Source: Clostridia bacterium (GTDB taxonomy: Bacteria > Bacillota > Clostridia > Oscillospirales > Acutalibacteraceae). Taken from it: a stretch of DNA of 36,995 nucleotides. Positions 7,632 to 16,189 of this stretch are shown piece after piece. The translations under genes and the position numbers were made by a program. How positions within the stretch are numbered: the stretch's first letter is position 1; the number at the start of each line of letters is the position of its first letter. The stretch covers positions 1 through 36,995 of the forward strand of contig JAFULG010000005.1 of the NCBI GenBank assembly GCA_017473435.1. Direction: 5' to 3'. The notes below the pieces were generated by a model. The model was not told the DNA's origin, made no database searches, and worked only from the letters and a program-made list of their open reading frames with translations.

Positions 7632-9794
7632 TTATGCTTTTGTCGCCGCCAACGCTTCAAGCTCCTCAAGGTGGGAGTAATCCCTGGCCTGATTGAGCAG
7701 AAGTTCTGCCTCTGTGTAGGGTTTGGTTGCCATTTCATAAACGGAAACGGCCTTTGCGTAAGCACGAAGCTCCTTTCTTACCTGCATACTTTCGGAGAAG
7801 GTGGGAGTCTCTCTGTTCTGAAGCTCAGTTTTAATGCTCTCGTCAGGAAGAATAATATTTTCAATGCCGTATTTTTCAATAAGACGTGAAGCTTGCTTCT
7901 TGAAACGGGCAAGGTTGATGGCGTCGCTTCGGATTTCCTTTTCTTCCGCTGTCTTTTTTGGAAGAGCCTTAGCTCTTGCCATTTCCTCAGCGGCATCGGT
8001 GTAGTTGTGAAGCTTACCGTTCTGAAGTGTCCTTTCAGCCTCGGCAATACGGATTAAGCCTGCCTTTGTGGTGAATTTGTTAAGCTCGTCAATTATAACT
8101 CCGGACCTTTCAATAGCGAGGTTGGTTTCCTTTACACGCTTGAAATCTGCCTTTGATCCGGCAATTGCAGCACGGCGTTTTTCCTTTTCTTCGTCAGTTT
8201 TCTTCGGGAGCCTTCGGGCTTCTTTTATTTTACCCTTATCAAGTGCAAGCGGCTTTTTTCCGTTAAGCTCTCTTGCCCTTTTGATGATGCTCATTGCCTC
8301 GATAAGCTCGCTGTCCTCAAGCTTGTTTACGGAGTGGTTGATGAACATTGCACGGATTTTAAGCACCTCAACATAGCCCTTGTGCTTGTTTTCCGTAAGG
8401 TTGTAGAAGAAGAAGGGTAGAAGGTTGAGCACCGCACCTATTGCCGACCAGATGATAAGCGTTTCAAAAAGGTTGTTTCTGATAGCGTCATCGTAAAGCA
8501 CGGAGTAGTCACGCTTGAGTCCGTTAGCTTCGTAAATATAGGGATAGAACATACCTGTGAACAGACCGATAACCGTGCCTATCATTCCGAGAGGTCCGAA
8601 CAGACCGTCAACACGTACACCTGTTTTCCATTGATGATAATCTCTCATATCGGCGCTGATGTTGTGCTGGACGATGTTCCAGAAGGTGCTTATAAAGGTG
8701 TTTATGTAAGTGAGGATACAGATAAGCCAGATATTCTGATAAACAAAAAAAAATCCGATGATAACAAAAACATTTACGCTGTTTATAAGAATAAGCACAT
8801 TCCGTTTGCCCATTGCTTTTATCGCAAAGGGGCAGACCATCATTGACCAGAGGGCGGCGTTGCCTATAACAAGGCTTGCAATACCCTCGGGTGCGCCTAC
8901 GTATTTTCCGTCAAAGCCGTAGTTGAAGCTCCATGTGAGGATAACTCCGTAGCCTGATTCAAGGAAAACAATCCATGCTGCTGCCTGAATCATCCAGTAG
9001 TATTTGTTTTTTGCAACCTCTCTTATGGCATCAAGCATTCTGACGGGCTCAGGCTTTTTCCTGGGAAGAATAAGCCTTTCCTTACATTTGCTGAAGAAGA
9101 TCAGGCTCATAATAAGACCTATTACGGTAAAGCAGGGGTATATGACGCGGTAGGTCCATATATTGTCACGTCCCCAGGTCATACCTGCAAGTGCGGGCAG
9201 GGCGGCATTTGTAATGGTGGGTGCAAGGGAATAGACAATCTGCGAAATGCTCATTACATTGGAGCGCTCCTGGGAGTCAGGGGTGATAATCTGCTGAAAG
9301 TAGTTGTAGCTTTCGGTGTAAAAGCTCATTGCAATGCTTATTGCAAGGTACATTACCTCAACCACAACAGCCTTTGTTATATAGTCCATTCTTTCATAGG
9401 GAAGCCATACAAAAAGAGTTGAAAGAAGGAAAATAGGCAGGGCGGATTTTTGTATGAAGGGCAGGAATTTTCCGCCCTTGAGATTGTGGTTGTCGTAGTA
9501 CCAACTACGGAAAATACCGATAGGTATACCGATAATATTTGCAACATTGAGCATAATCTGCAGATGCATTGGCTCAAGGCCGATACTCGGACCGACAATA
9601 TAGTTTGTTGCGCTAAGGCCTATGCTTGAGGCAAGAAGGGTAAGCCAATGTGCGCCGAAGCCTGCACCGCTTAAAAAAGCCACTTCCTTATAGGAAACGT
9701 ACTGCCCCTCGGCAGGCTGATTCCAGTATTTTTTAGCTGTCTGAAAAAGGCTTGTTGCCTTACTTTTCAGACCGGATCTGTTTGCTTTCTCCAT
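7632..9794 (-). CDS. GPH/MFS-type sugar symporter with long helical C-terminal tail
   Basis: A 720-residue membrane transporter. About the first 470 residues carry roughly 12 hydrophobic segments and look like the glycoside-pentoside-hexuronide cation symporter group of the MFS superfamily (MelB/XynB-like), which usually ends at about 450-500 residues. The remaining approximately 240 residues are charged, helical and cytoplasmic. They contain a repeated block: RRLPKKTDEEKEKRRAAI and KALPKKTAEEKEIRSDAI. The start ATG is 15 bp downstream of the glycosidase stop, so it is the last gene of the run deaminase-DUF362-glycosidase-transporter. It probably imports an oligosaccharide or glycoside; the substrate is unknown. 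The tail is not a known EIIA-like domain by eye. Confidence 0.8.
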   Translation of the reverse strand: MEKANRSGLKSKATSLFQTAKKYWNQPAEGQYVSYKEVAFLSGAGFGAHWLTLLASSIGLSATNYIVGPSIGLEPMHLQIMLNVANIIGIPIGIFRSWYYDNHNLKGGKFLPFIQKSALPIFLLSTLFVWLPYERMDYITKAVVVEVMYLAISIAMSFYTESYNYFQQIITPDSQERSNVMSISQIVYSLAPTITNAALPALAGMTWGRDNIWTYRVIYPCFTVIGLIMSLIFFSKCKERLILPRKKPEPVRMLDAIREVAKNKYYWMIQAAAWIVFLESGYGVILTWSFNYGFDGKYVGAPEGIASLVIGNAALWSMMVCPFAIKAMGKRNVLILINSVNVFVIIGFFFVYQNIWLICILTYINTFISTFWNIVQHNISADMRDYHQWKTGVRVDGLFGPLGMIGTVIGLFTGMFYPYIYEANGLKRDYSVLYDDAIRNNLFETLIIWSAIGAVLNLLPFFFYNLTENKHKGYVEVLKIRAMFINHSVNKLEDSELIEAMSIIKRARELNGKKPLALDKGKIKEARRLPKKTDEEKEKRRAAIAGSKADFKRVKETNLAIERSGVIIDELNKFTTKAGLIRIAEAERTLQNGKLHNYTDAAEEMARAKALPKKTAEEKEIRSDAINLARFKKQASRLIEKYGIENIILPDESIKTELQNRETPTFSESMQVRKELRAYAKAVSVYEMATKPYTEAELLLNQARDYSHLEELEALAATKA

Positions 9795-9809
9795 TTTTTA
9801 ATTCCCCTT

Positions 9810-12251
9810 TTATTTGTTTATTGTCACACTTTCGATTCTCGGTGCTAAGGTTTCGTTTCCGTTGAAGCGGATGTTTCCGCTGCTTGAAAGCCTTACGGTG
9901 TTTTCACCTTTGTTAAGCTCAAGGCTGAAGGTGAGGGTCTTATAGTTGTAAAGGCTGTAGGTGTTGCGGCAGAAAATGTCCTGAGCCTGACCGTTTGCAC
10001 TTACTGTAAGCAAGGCTTCGATAAGGTCAACATTGTAAGCGTGGTAGCCGCCCTCAAGGTTATTTGCATAATTGAGTGTTACACGGTAGGTGCCGCTTTC
10101 GGGAGCGTTTACGGTAAATGTGGCATCTCCGCCTTCGCTTGAAATACCGTCAATGTAGCTTATGCCGTATTTGTCGGTTTCAAGTCTTGCCTTACCGTCA
10201 AGGTTCATTTGTGTGGCAGTGATTTTTTCGCTGAAGCTCTCGGAGCCGTCTTTGAAAATTTGAAGCTCTATACACTCTGCATCAGCGGTAATTTCGTTAA
10301 GACCTCTTCTTAAATAAATGCTTTCACCGTTATTGAAGTTATAGGGTACACCGTCAACGGTACCTGTGAAATTATTGGAAGCAGAAACAGCATAAAAACC
10401 GTCATAGGGTGCAACTGCAAGATATTTTCCGTCACCGTCGGGAAGAAGGCTTATTGTTTCTTTTTCCTCGTGAAGGCTCAGAATTGCGCTGTCGAGCACA
10501 AATGTGCCCTCTCCGTGGCTGAAAATAATTTCGTGCTTGCCACAGGAAAGTTCAAGCTGCATTTCGTAGCAATCGGTGTATTCGCTCTTGATTGTGTTGG
10601 GGAAATAAAGGGTCTGCTCCTTGCCGTCAAGGGTGAATCTGACAGCTCCGTAATCTCTGCCGTCCCTTGTACCGCTGTCGTTGTGCTTGCCGAAAATTAT
10701 TCTGAAATCGTAGGTGCCTGACTCTTTTGCAAAAATGTTGATTTTAACTCCGTCGCCCTCGTTTTCAAAGCCGCCGCACATTCCGTTCTGTTCGCCGGTT
10801 GTTGCATAGGCGCTGTCATATGTATAGGCATTGCCGAGAAGCTGACCGTCCTCGAATTCGTATCTTACGGGGATGTTATCGTTCTTGATTACGGGAGCGT
10901 TTTTGTCGGCGGGAGAAACTGTGATAAAGTAAACCGCATTGTCATCCGTGGCAGGAATGTTTATATTAACTGAGCCGAAGGATACGCCTGTGTTATACTG
11001 CCTTAAAAGGATGGGTGCAGAAGTAATGCCTGTAAGTCCCTGATAGTAAACGCATTCAACTTTAACGTTGACCTTTTTCCCGATTTCGGTTTTGTTAAGA
11101 TTATTGATTTTAACTGCACGCTTGCTTTCGCTACCGGTAACGATCATATTGATTTCTTTTTTATCGTCCGAGAGGACTGCAAGACCGTCAAGTCTTTCGC
11201 GGTAGTTGTATTTATCCTGAGAGCTGCTTGTTGCTTCAAGAAGCTTACCGTCCAGCTCGGCGTATTTTCTGTAAAGCCACCAGTTTGAGTTGGGTGAGTT
11301 ATCATCGGCGGCGGTATCGTTAAGGTTGTTTGCAAGGCGCCAGTAGGCTACATTACCGTAGACTCCGCTTTTTTCCATAGCGATAATGTAATGGAGCATT
11401 GTTGTGGGGTTACCGCAATCCTCCATTGTACCGTATTCTGTTACGATGATGGGGAGTTCTGCTACGCCGTAGGTATCTTCTATACGTCTGTAGTCCTCAA
11501 CGTGCATATGCCAGTCGGGGATTGACCACCATGCAAGCTCGTGGTAGATCATAATTTCGGGCATACAGTCGTTTTCTGCACAGTATTTTACAAAGCCTTC
11601 AATTTTTGTTGTTTCGTAGTCGCAGAAGCCGGGACCGCCGATAACTGCATCGGGGTCAAGGGACTTTACATAATCGTAGGTAAGCTTCCACGCCTCGTAA
11701 AAATTCTGTCTGCCAATGTCATCATAGAGGGTCTGTCCGTCAACATAATTGCCGAACCATACGGCATTGTCACATTCGTTGTAAATGCAGTAAACAAGCT
11801 TATCCTTATAGGGCGCGTTTTTTAAAAGCTCAACCTTTTCCTTTATAAGGGGGAAGTAGCTTTCATAAAGGAAGGCCTCCCAATCATATGTGCCTGCCTT
11901 ACGCATCTCCATAATTTCGTCGTGGCAGTAGTACCAGGTGCTGTAGGAATCCTGAAGGTAAACCACGGTGTAGTCACATTCCTCAAGCTGGGGAGCAACG
12001 TGGCTGATGTCGCCCGTAGGGTGCTGAAGTCCGTCAACGACCTTTTGCGAAACCGAGGCAATATCGAGGCTGTCGGTCATCGCCTCTGAGGGTACACCCT
12101 CCTCGGAAAGACCGTAGAGGAAGCCTGTCGCCCTTGTTGATACGGGGTTAAGCTCCTTTGAGGCGTCAACGGTAAGGGTAGGTACCCATACAAGGGGAAT
12201 TGCTTCAAGCATAAGGATAATTGAGATGATGAATGATATTATCCGGTTCAT
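9810..12251 (-). CDS. Secreted clan GH-A-like glycoside hydrolase with CBM-like C-terminal domains
   Basis: An 813-residue exported protein. Residues 1-30 form a signal peptide or signal anchor. The region 40-370 looks like a (beta/alpha)8 glycosidase of clan GH-A, closest in feel to GH39-type enzymes: a likely acid/base Glu159 in YNECD and a likely nucleophile Glu272 in VTEYG, with a WRLANN strand after it. The region about 470-600 (YEFEDGQL..., ending VLDSAILSL) is a CBM6/35-like beta-sandwich. The last approximately 150 residues form a further sandwich-like domain (GTYRVTLNYANN ... NIRFNGNE). The gene is followed within 15 bp by the transporter and preceded within 33 bp by a DUF362 gene. 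It likely trims a glycan outside the cell for import. Family number and substrate are uncertain. Confidence 0.7.
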   Translation of the reverse strand: MNRIISFIISIILMLEAIPLVWVPTLTVDASKELNPVSTRATGFLYGLSEEGVPSEAMTDSLDIASVSQKVVDGLQHPTGDISHVAPQLEECDYTVVYLQDSYSTWYYCHDEIMEMRKAGTYDWEAFLYESYFPLIKEKVELLKNAPYKDKLVYCIYNECDNAVWFGNYVDGQTLYDDIGRQNFYEAWKLTYDYVKSLDPDAVIGGPGFCDYETTKIEGFVKYCAENDCMPEIMIYHELAWWSIPDWHMHVEDYRRIEDTYGVAELPIIVTEYGTMEDCGNPTTMLHYIIAMEKSGVYGNVAYWRLANNLNDTAADDNSPNSNWWLYRKYAELDGKLLEATSSSQDKYNYRERLDGLAVLSDDKKEINMIVTGSESKRAVKINNLNKTEIGKKVNVKVECVYYQGLTGITSAPILLRQYNTGVSFGSVNINIPATDDNAVYFITVSPADKNAPVIKNDNIPVRYEFEDGQLLGNAYTYDSAYATTGEQNGMCGGFENEGDGVKINIFAKESGTYDFRIIFGKHNDSGTRDGRDYGAVRFTLDGKEQTLYFPNTIKSEYTDCYEMQLELSCGKHEIIFSHGEGTFVLDSAILSLHEEKETISLLPDGDGKYLAVAPYDGFYAVSASNNFTGTVDGVPYNFNNGESIYLRRGLNEITADAECIELQIFKDGSESFSEKITATQMNLDGKARLETDKYGISYIDGISSEGGDATFTVNAPESGTYRVTLNYANNLEGGYHAYNVDLIEALLTVSANGQAQDIFCRNTYSLYNYKTLTFSLELNKGENTVRLSSSGNIRFNGNETLAPRIESVTINK

Positions 12252-12284
12252 GATTTTTCTCCTTCGGTTTTATGATAATCCTTT

Positions 12285-13148
12285 TTAAAGGGTGATAAGC
12301 TCATATTCTTTACTGCCGATGCCCAGGTCATAAGCGGCATCGATTGTGTGTGCACCGTTACGGCTTTCAATTCTCTTTATAAGGTGAGCCTTGCCCGGGT
12401 CATCGCTTTTGTAAACAAGGTCAAGACAGGCTTTGTCGATTGCAACGGGGTCAAGAGAAATAAGCATACCGATATCCTTCATGCAGGGGTCCTCGGCAAC
12501 GGCACAGCAGTCGCAGTCAACGGACATATTTTTCATAACGTTGATATAAACGGCGTTGCCCTTAAAGTAGTCAACAACGCTTTTTGCGGCATCTGCCATG
12601 GACTCAAGGAAGCTGTCGTGGTCAGCCGTCCATATCTTTTCAACCTCGCCTGCACCGTGGATATATGCCTTGCCGTAGGAGGAAGCCATACCGATGGAGA
12701 GCTGCTTGAGGGCTCCGCCGTAGCCACCCATGGGATGACCCTTGAAATGAGAAAGCACAAGCAAGGAGTCATAATTTGCGGTGTTTTTACCCAAAAAGTT
12801 CTTTTTGATTCTCTTGCCTTCGGGGATGGGGAGTATCATATCCTCGCCTTCGCTGTCAAGCAGGTCAAAGGGGAAAAGCTCGCTCCAGCCGTGTTCTCTG
12901 ATTGTTTTAAGGTGCTTTTCCGTTGTATTTCTCGTGCCCTCGTATGCGGTGTTGGTTTCCGTCACTGTGCCGCCGACGTGGTCGATAAGCTCCTTCCAGA
13001 AGTCAGGGCGAAGGAAATTCTGATTGCCTGTTTCACCGCTGTGTACCTTGACGGCAACCTTGCCCGTAAGCTCCTTTCCGAGAGCCTTGTATAGTCTGAG
13101 GACACTTTCTTTTTCGCAGTTAGGGATGAAGTAAACTGTGGGTTTCAT
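12285..13148 (-). CDS. DUF362 domain protein
   Basis: A 287-residue protein resembling the DUF362 family (VAVKVHSGETGNQNFLRP near the N-terminus, a LSHFKGHPMGGYGGALKQLSIG core, and a Cys cluster DCDCCAVAEDPCM). Many relatives are fused to ferredoxin domains. This one has no CxxCxxCxxxCP ferredoxin clusters, only the CDCC/C group near residues 212-222. The biochemical role of the family is not established. The ATG at 13148 has an AAAGGAGAA site upstream. It lies 23 bp after the deaminase gene and 33 bp before the glycosidase, so co-transcription is likely; a link to sugar metabolism is only contextual. Confidence 0.75.
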   Translation of the reverse strand: MKPTVYFIPNCEKESVLRLYKALGKELTGKVAVKVHSGETGNQNFLRPDFWKELIDHVGGTVTETNTAYEGTRNTTEKHLKTIREHGWSELFPFDLLDSEGEDMILPIPEGKRIKKNFLGKNTANYDSLLVLSHFKGHPMGGYGGALKQLSIGMASSYGKAYIHGAGEVEKIWTADHDSFLESMADAAKSVVDYFKGNAVYINVMKNMSVDCDCCAVAEDPCMKDIGMLISLDPVAIDKACLDLVYKSDDPGKAHLIKRIESRNGAHTIDAAYDLGIGSKEYELITL

Positions 13149-13171
13149 TTTTGTTCTCCTTTATAAAAAGA

Positions 13172-13657
13172 TCAGAGGCTCTGATACCATTCAAGCTCGG
13201 ATGCCGGAATAATAATATAATTATTTTCACCATCACCTGTACGGAGTATTACATTTCTGATTCCTGCCTGAATAATGTTTCTTGCACAAACGGGGCAGGG
13301 CTTTGCTTTGTGTATTGTGTTATCGGGATTGACACCTGCAAGGTAAAGGTCTGCGCCTATCGTCTGTGCCCTTGAACAGTTTAAAAGGGCATTCATTTCC
13401 GCGTGAATTGCACGGCATATGCCGTAGCCCTCGCCCTGATGCATATTGCGCTCGATGCGGGGACAGGTGTTCAAATCGCAACAGTTGGAAAAGCCTCTCG
13501 GTGAGCCGTTGTAGCCTGTTGAAATGACGACATCATCTTTAATTATCACTGCTCCGTATTTTCTTTTTAAGCAGGTGCTTCTGTAAGCGAATGTTTCGGC
13601 ACAGTTTAAATATGTATCTGTTTTGGAGATTCGTTTCCCTTTTTCGGGTATGACCAT
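13172..13657 (-). CDS. dCMP/cytidine deaminase-family zinc enzyme (ComEB-like)
   Basis: A 161-residue deaminase of the dCMP deaminase/ComEB group. It carries the zinc motifs: HAEMNAL with catalytic Glu, and PCPVCARNI. The upstream GYNGSPRGFSNCCD and CPRIERNMHQGEGYG segments are typical of dCMP deaminase. The usual role is dCMP to dUMP for thymidylate synthesis, in the cytoplasm. The start is ATG at 13657, with GAGGA about 8 nt upstream. It is first in the four-gene minus-strand run, though its function is unrelated to the glycan genes and it may simply share the promoter. Confidence 0.9.
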   Translation of the reverse strand: MVIPEKGKRISKTDTYLNCAETFAYRSTCLKRKYGAVIIKDDVVISTGYNGSPRGFSNCCDLNTCPRIERNMHQGEGYGICRAIHAEMNALLNCSRAQTIGADLYLAGVNPDNTIHKAKPCPVCARNIIQAGIRNVILRTGDGENNYIIIPASELEWYQSL

Positions 13658-13712
13658 TTTAATTCCTCATTTCTTGCCCGTTTGTTCAAGGGCTTTAATT
13701 TTAACTTGATAA

Positions 13713-13834
13713 CTTGCCTCTCCCTTCGGGAGAGGTGGCAGACCGAAGGTCTGACGGAGAGGGTGTTCTGCGCTTTCATATTGTTGCAAATAGCCCTCTC
13801 AGTCACTTCGTGACAGCTCTCCCAAAGGGAGAGC
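13713..13834. repeat. Two-armed hairpin repeat element (family A), complete copy
   Basis: The left arm 13713-13763 holds two hairpins, CCTCTCCC-TTC-GGGAGAGG and CAGACC-GAA-GGTCTG, then CGGAGAGGG. The right arm 13794-13834 is the inverted counterpart, CCCTCTCAGTC then GTCACTTCGTGAC and CTCTCCC-AAA-GGGAGAG. The spacer is 30 bp. The 51-bp left arm recurs perfectly at 14299-14349. Related elements flank dnaX. Confidence 0.85.
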
Positions 13835-13866
13835 CAAGGGCTTATTTTTACCGTTTTCTGTTATTT

Positions 13867-14238
13867 TCAGTTTGTAATGCTTTTAAGCCGTGCTTTTATT
13901 TCTTCATCAATTGTCTCGCATACATTCTGAAAATCTGTGTCTACCTCGTAATTGGTAAATCTTAATACTTTTAAGTCATAGGCTTTAATTATTGCGCTTC
14001 GTTCCTTGTCATGTTCTATACCTTGTTTTGTAAAGTGCTGTGAGCCGTCTATTTCAATAACTAATCTGGCGGGAGCACAGTAAAAGTCGACAATGAAGGA
14101 TTCTATTATTCTTTGCTTGTATATTTTTACAGGATACTTGCGCAAAAACATATACCAAAGTTTTCTCTCGTGCGGAGTCATATTTTTTCTCAACATTTTT
14201 GCCGTTTGGAGTAAACTGTTATTCTTTAATACCTGCAT
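13867..14238 (-). CDS. DUF559 endonuclease-like protein
   Basis: A 123-residue protein of the DUF559 family, which belongs to the Vsr/PD-(D/E)XK-like nuclease group. Seen: the family start MTPHERKLWYMFLRK, then VKIYKQRIIESFIVDFYC, then LVIEIDGSQH (putative metal-binding Asp/Glu and Gln-His), and YDLKVLRFTNYEV near the end. The start is chosen as ATG at 14238, where MQVLKNN begins, rather than a TTG at 14262 that precedes the AAAGGA site. Spacing of that site is long (about 11 nt). The gene lies between one complete and one half copy of the same hairpin repeat. Such proteins are often found in repeat-rich spots; its biological role is not known. Confidence 0.85.
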   Translation of the reverse strand: MQVLKNNSLLQTAKMLRKNMTPHERKLWYMFLRKYPVKIYKQRIIESFIVDFYCAPARLVIEIDGSQHFTKQGIEHDKERSAIIKAYDLKVLRFTNYEVDTDFQNVCETIDEEIKARLKSITN

Positions 14239-14298
14239 AATGAAATAAATTCCTTTTAACAATTTTAATTAGGAAAGCATACAAATTTCAAGTGTACT

Positions 14299-14349
14299 CT
14301 TGCCTCTCCCTTCGGGAGAGGTGGCAGACCGAAGGTCTGACGGAGAGGG
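14299..14349. repeat. Half copy of hairpin repeat family A upstream of DUF559
   Basis: A perfect 51-bp direct repeat of 13713-13763, with both hairpins. It has no right arm. With 13713-13834 it brackets the DUF559 gene as direct repeats. Confidence 0.9.
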
Positions 14350-14386
14350 CACAACAGCATTATACCACAAACAATTCCCAAAAGTA

Positions 14387-14418
14387 AACAAAAAAAGAGA
14401 GCTGTTGCCAACTCTCTT
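14387..14418 (-). terminator. Terminator of the 39-residue peptide gene
   Basis: On the minus strand a 10-bp stem AAGAGAGTTG / CAGCTCTCTT (one G-U) with a GCAA loop is followed by a run of six to seven U. It is a strong intrinsic terminator 45 bp after the small gene's stop. Confidence 0.85.
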
Positions 14419-14462
14419 AAATGTTTTTTTCATTGTGTAATAACCTTATTATGAGAAAAGGA

Positions 14463-14582
14463 TTATTCCTTTTCGGGTTCGATATTATCGTTTTCGGGTT
14501 CGATATTATCGTTCTTTTTAAATAAGGAAATGAGATTCATAATGAAATCAATCAAAGCTTTGATATAATCCATGTAACTCAT
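14463..14582 (-). CDS. 39-residue amphipathic peptide
   Basis: A short gene. It starts at ATG 14582 with a GGGGGAG site about 8 nt upstream and ends in TAA at 14463. The product begins MSYMDYIKALIDFIMNLISL, a hydrophobic/amphipathic helix, then FKK, then two copies of a 7-residue unit NDNIEPE encoded by a 21-bp tandem repeat, and ends KE. It has its own consensus promoter (14620-14648) and its own terminator (14395-14418), so it is a single-gene transcript. The helix resembles that of the peptide at 17851-17979 (xxA-IDF-xxxL). Function is unknown; a membrane-active or membrane-associated small protein is plausible. Such peptides can be modulin-like or toxin-like, but nothing proves this. Confidence 0.75.
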   Translation of the reverse strand: MSYMDYIKALIDFIMNLISLFKKNDNIEPENDNIEPEKE

Positions 14583-14619
14583 TGGTCGCTCCCCCTGTCT
14601 GTTACTCTAATACATATAA

Positions 14620-14648
14620 AGTATACAGTACAAGTGTGAATTTGTCAA
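14620..14648 (-). promoter_or_regulatory. Consensus sigma-A promoter of the 39-residue peptide gene
   Basis: Read on the minus strand: TTGACA, exactly 17 nt, TATACT. The start would be near 14613, leaving a 5' leader of about 30 nt that contains the GGGGGAG site. This near-perfect promoter supports the small gene as real and well expressed. Confidence 0.8.
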
Positions 14649-14762
14649 CATTTTGTTTAAAAAATTTTCATTTTTTTAAAAATAATACTATAAAAATTTT
14701 TGGTTTTTACTGAAAAACACAATTAACACATTCAAATCAGTTAATAAATTATTAACTGAGCG

Positions 14763-15833
14763 TTATCCTGTGATTTCGGCTTCGGAGACTGAAATCTCGT
14801 CGGGGTTTTCTATAATTACCTCGGCTTCCTCGGGCTTTTCGGATTTCTTTCTCTTGAAGCGGTTTTTCCAGCTTTCCTTCTGCTGCTCATCCTCATCGGT
14901 GGGATTTATAACAACAGGTCTCGGAAGAAAGTGATCGCTGTCGGGCACGTAAAGCTCAACGGCACGCTCAAGCACATTGATTCTTACCTCGCGGTGCTTG
15001 CCTGCAAACTCACCGTCAATTGTCCAGGGTACATCCTCTTCAAGGGCGGTGATTTTAAGCTTGTTGGTGCTGAACATGATGATTTCCTTGCCGTCATATT
15101 TCTGATAGATTGTTTTGTACATCATGGGAAGAAGCTTGAGGGGAGTGAAATCCTTTACAAGGATAACCTCAAATTTACCGTCGTTGAATTTCACCTGATC
15201 CTTGGGCAGGGTAATTATACCGCCGACGGAAAGGGAGTTTGAAACAGCACCGAAAACAAACTTGCCCTCGATGACACCGCCATCATATTCCACTCTCATT
15301 TTTATGTTATGCAAGTTTTTCACGTCGGCAACACCTGCGGCAATATAGGCTGCTCTGCCGAACATATTTTTAAGCTTCTGATTAGTTGCATAGGATGCGG
15401 CGGCAAATGCACCGAAGGATGCAACGTAGGAGTAGTATCTGTTGTTGAAAAGACCGATATCATAATCATTGGGCTCGGCGGTTGCAATAAGATTAGCAGC
15501 CTCTTTTTTGTCTGTGGGGATGTGGAGTGACTTTGCAACATCGTTGGTTGTACCTGCAGGAATGTAGCCTATGGGTACACGGCGGGGCATATCCATTACA
15601 CCGTTGATTGTTTCGTTAAGAGTTCCGTCGCCGCCGCAGCATACAACAAGCTCGTGGTCTTCGAGCTCATTTTTAACAATGTTTGTTGCGTCGCCCTGGC
15701 AGGTAGTTTCGTGTACGGAAAATTCAAAATCACTGCCTTCAAAGCTTTCGGTAATTTCTTCTGCACTCGCTCTTGAGCTGTTTTTACCTGAGCGGGGATT
15801 TATAATGAGTAAAGCCTTCTTTTTGTTATCCAT
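14763..15833 (-). CDS. Diacylglycerol kinase-family lipid kinase (YegS/DgkB-like)
   Basis: A 356-residue protein with the diacylglycerol kinase catalytic fold. Seen: LLIINPRSGK at the N-terminus, the nucleotide-binding VVCCGGDGTLNETINGV, GYIPAGTTNDVAKSL, and the C-terminal TIDGEFAG block typical of the DgkB/YegS/LCB5 group. It would phosphorylate diacylglycerol or a related lipid at the membrane face. The last approximately 45 residues are charged and disordered (KRKKSEKPEEAEV). The start is ATG at 15833. It appears monocistronic, with about 570 bp to the next gene upstream and the small peptide transcript downstream. Confidence 0.9.
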   Translation of the reverse strand: MDNKKKALLIINPRSGKNSSRASAEEITESFEGSDFEFSVHETTCQGDATNIVKNELEDHELVVCCGGDGTLNETINGVMDMPRRVPIGYIPAGTTNDVAKSLHIPTDKKEAANLIATAEPNDYDIGLFNNRYYSYVASFGAFAAASYATNQKLKNMFGRAAYIAAGVADVKNLHNIKMRVEYDGGVIEGKFVFGAVSNSLSVGGIITLPKDQVKFNDGKFEVILVKDFTPLKLLPMMYKTIYQKYDGKEIIMFSTNKLKITALEEDVPWTIDGEFAGKHREVRINVLERAVELYVPDSDHFLPRPVVINPTDEDEQQKESWKNRFKRKKSEKPEEAEVIIENPDEISVSEAEITG

Positions 15834-16154
15834 AAATATATCCGTGGCCGATAGAGGCCTTTCCTTTCGGGTAATGGGATTCTTTTTTGTGTCATAATTT
15901 TAACACCTGCATAAAATATTGTCAAATGAATAATTTTTAAAAAACAGAGTGGCCGCTCTGCTTATTTTTTTGAACGGATTTTTAACAGCTTGTTTTTCCA
16001 CAATATCTTGTGCTTTTTTTATGGCGCGAAAAAAGCATACTTGTTCGAGAGATGAGTAAAATCGGATTTCGTTGTGCAAAATAAACAAAATTTATCAAGA
16101 AAATACTTGCAGATTAACCAAAAGGTAGAACCGTATTTTTTTGAAGAAAAAGTA

Positions 16155-16183
16155 TTGATTTTTTTCTGAAAGTGTTGTATTAT
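16155..16183 (+). promoter_or_regulatory. Predicted sigma-A promoter of the MATE leader RNA
   Basis: TTGATT, 17-nt spacer, TATTAT; predicted start about 16190. It lies in the 575-bp gap between the lipid kinase and MATE genes. I see nothing coding in the rest of the gap (15834-16150). Confidence 0.65.
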
Positions 16184-16189
16184 TACTTT

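Noticed and set aside
12348-13094. Long plus-strand frame (248 codons) opposite the DUF362 gene
   Set aside because: It is the antisense shadow of a clear family protein and has no ribosome site or homology.
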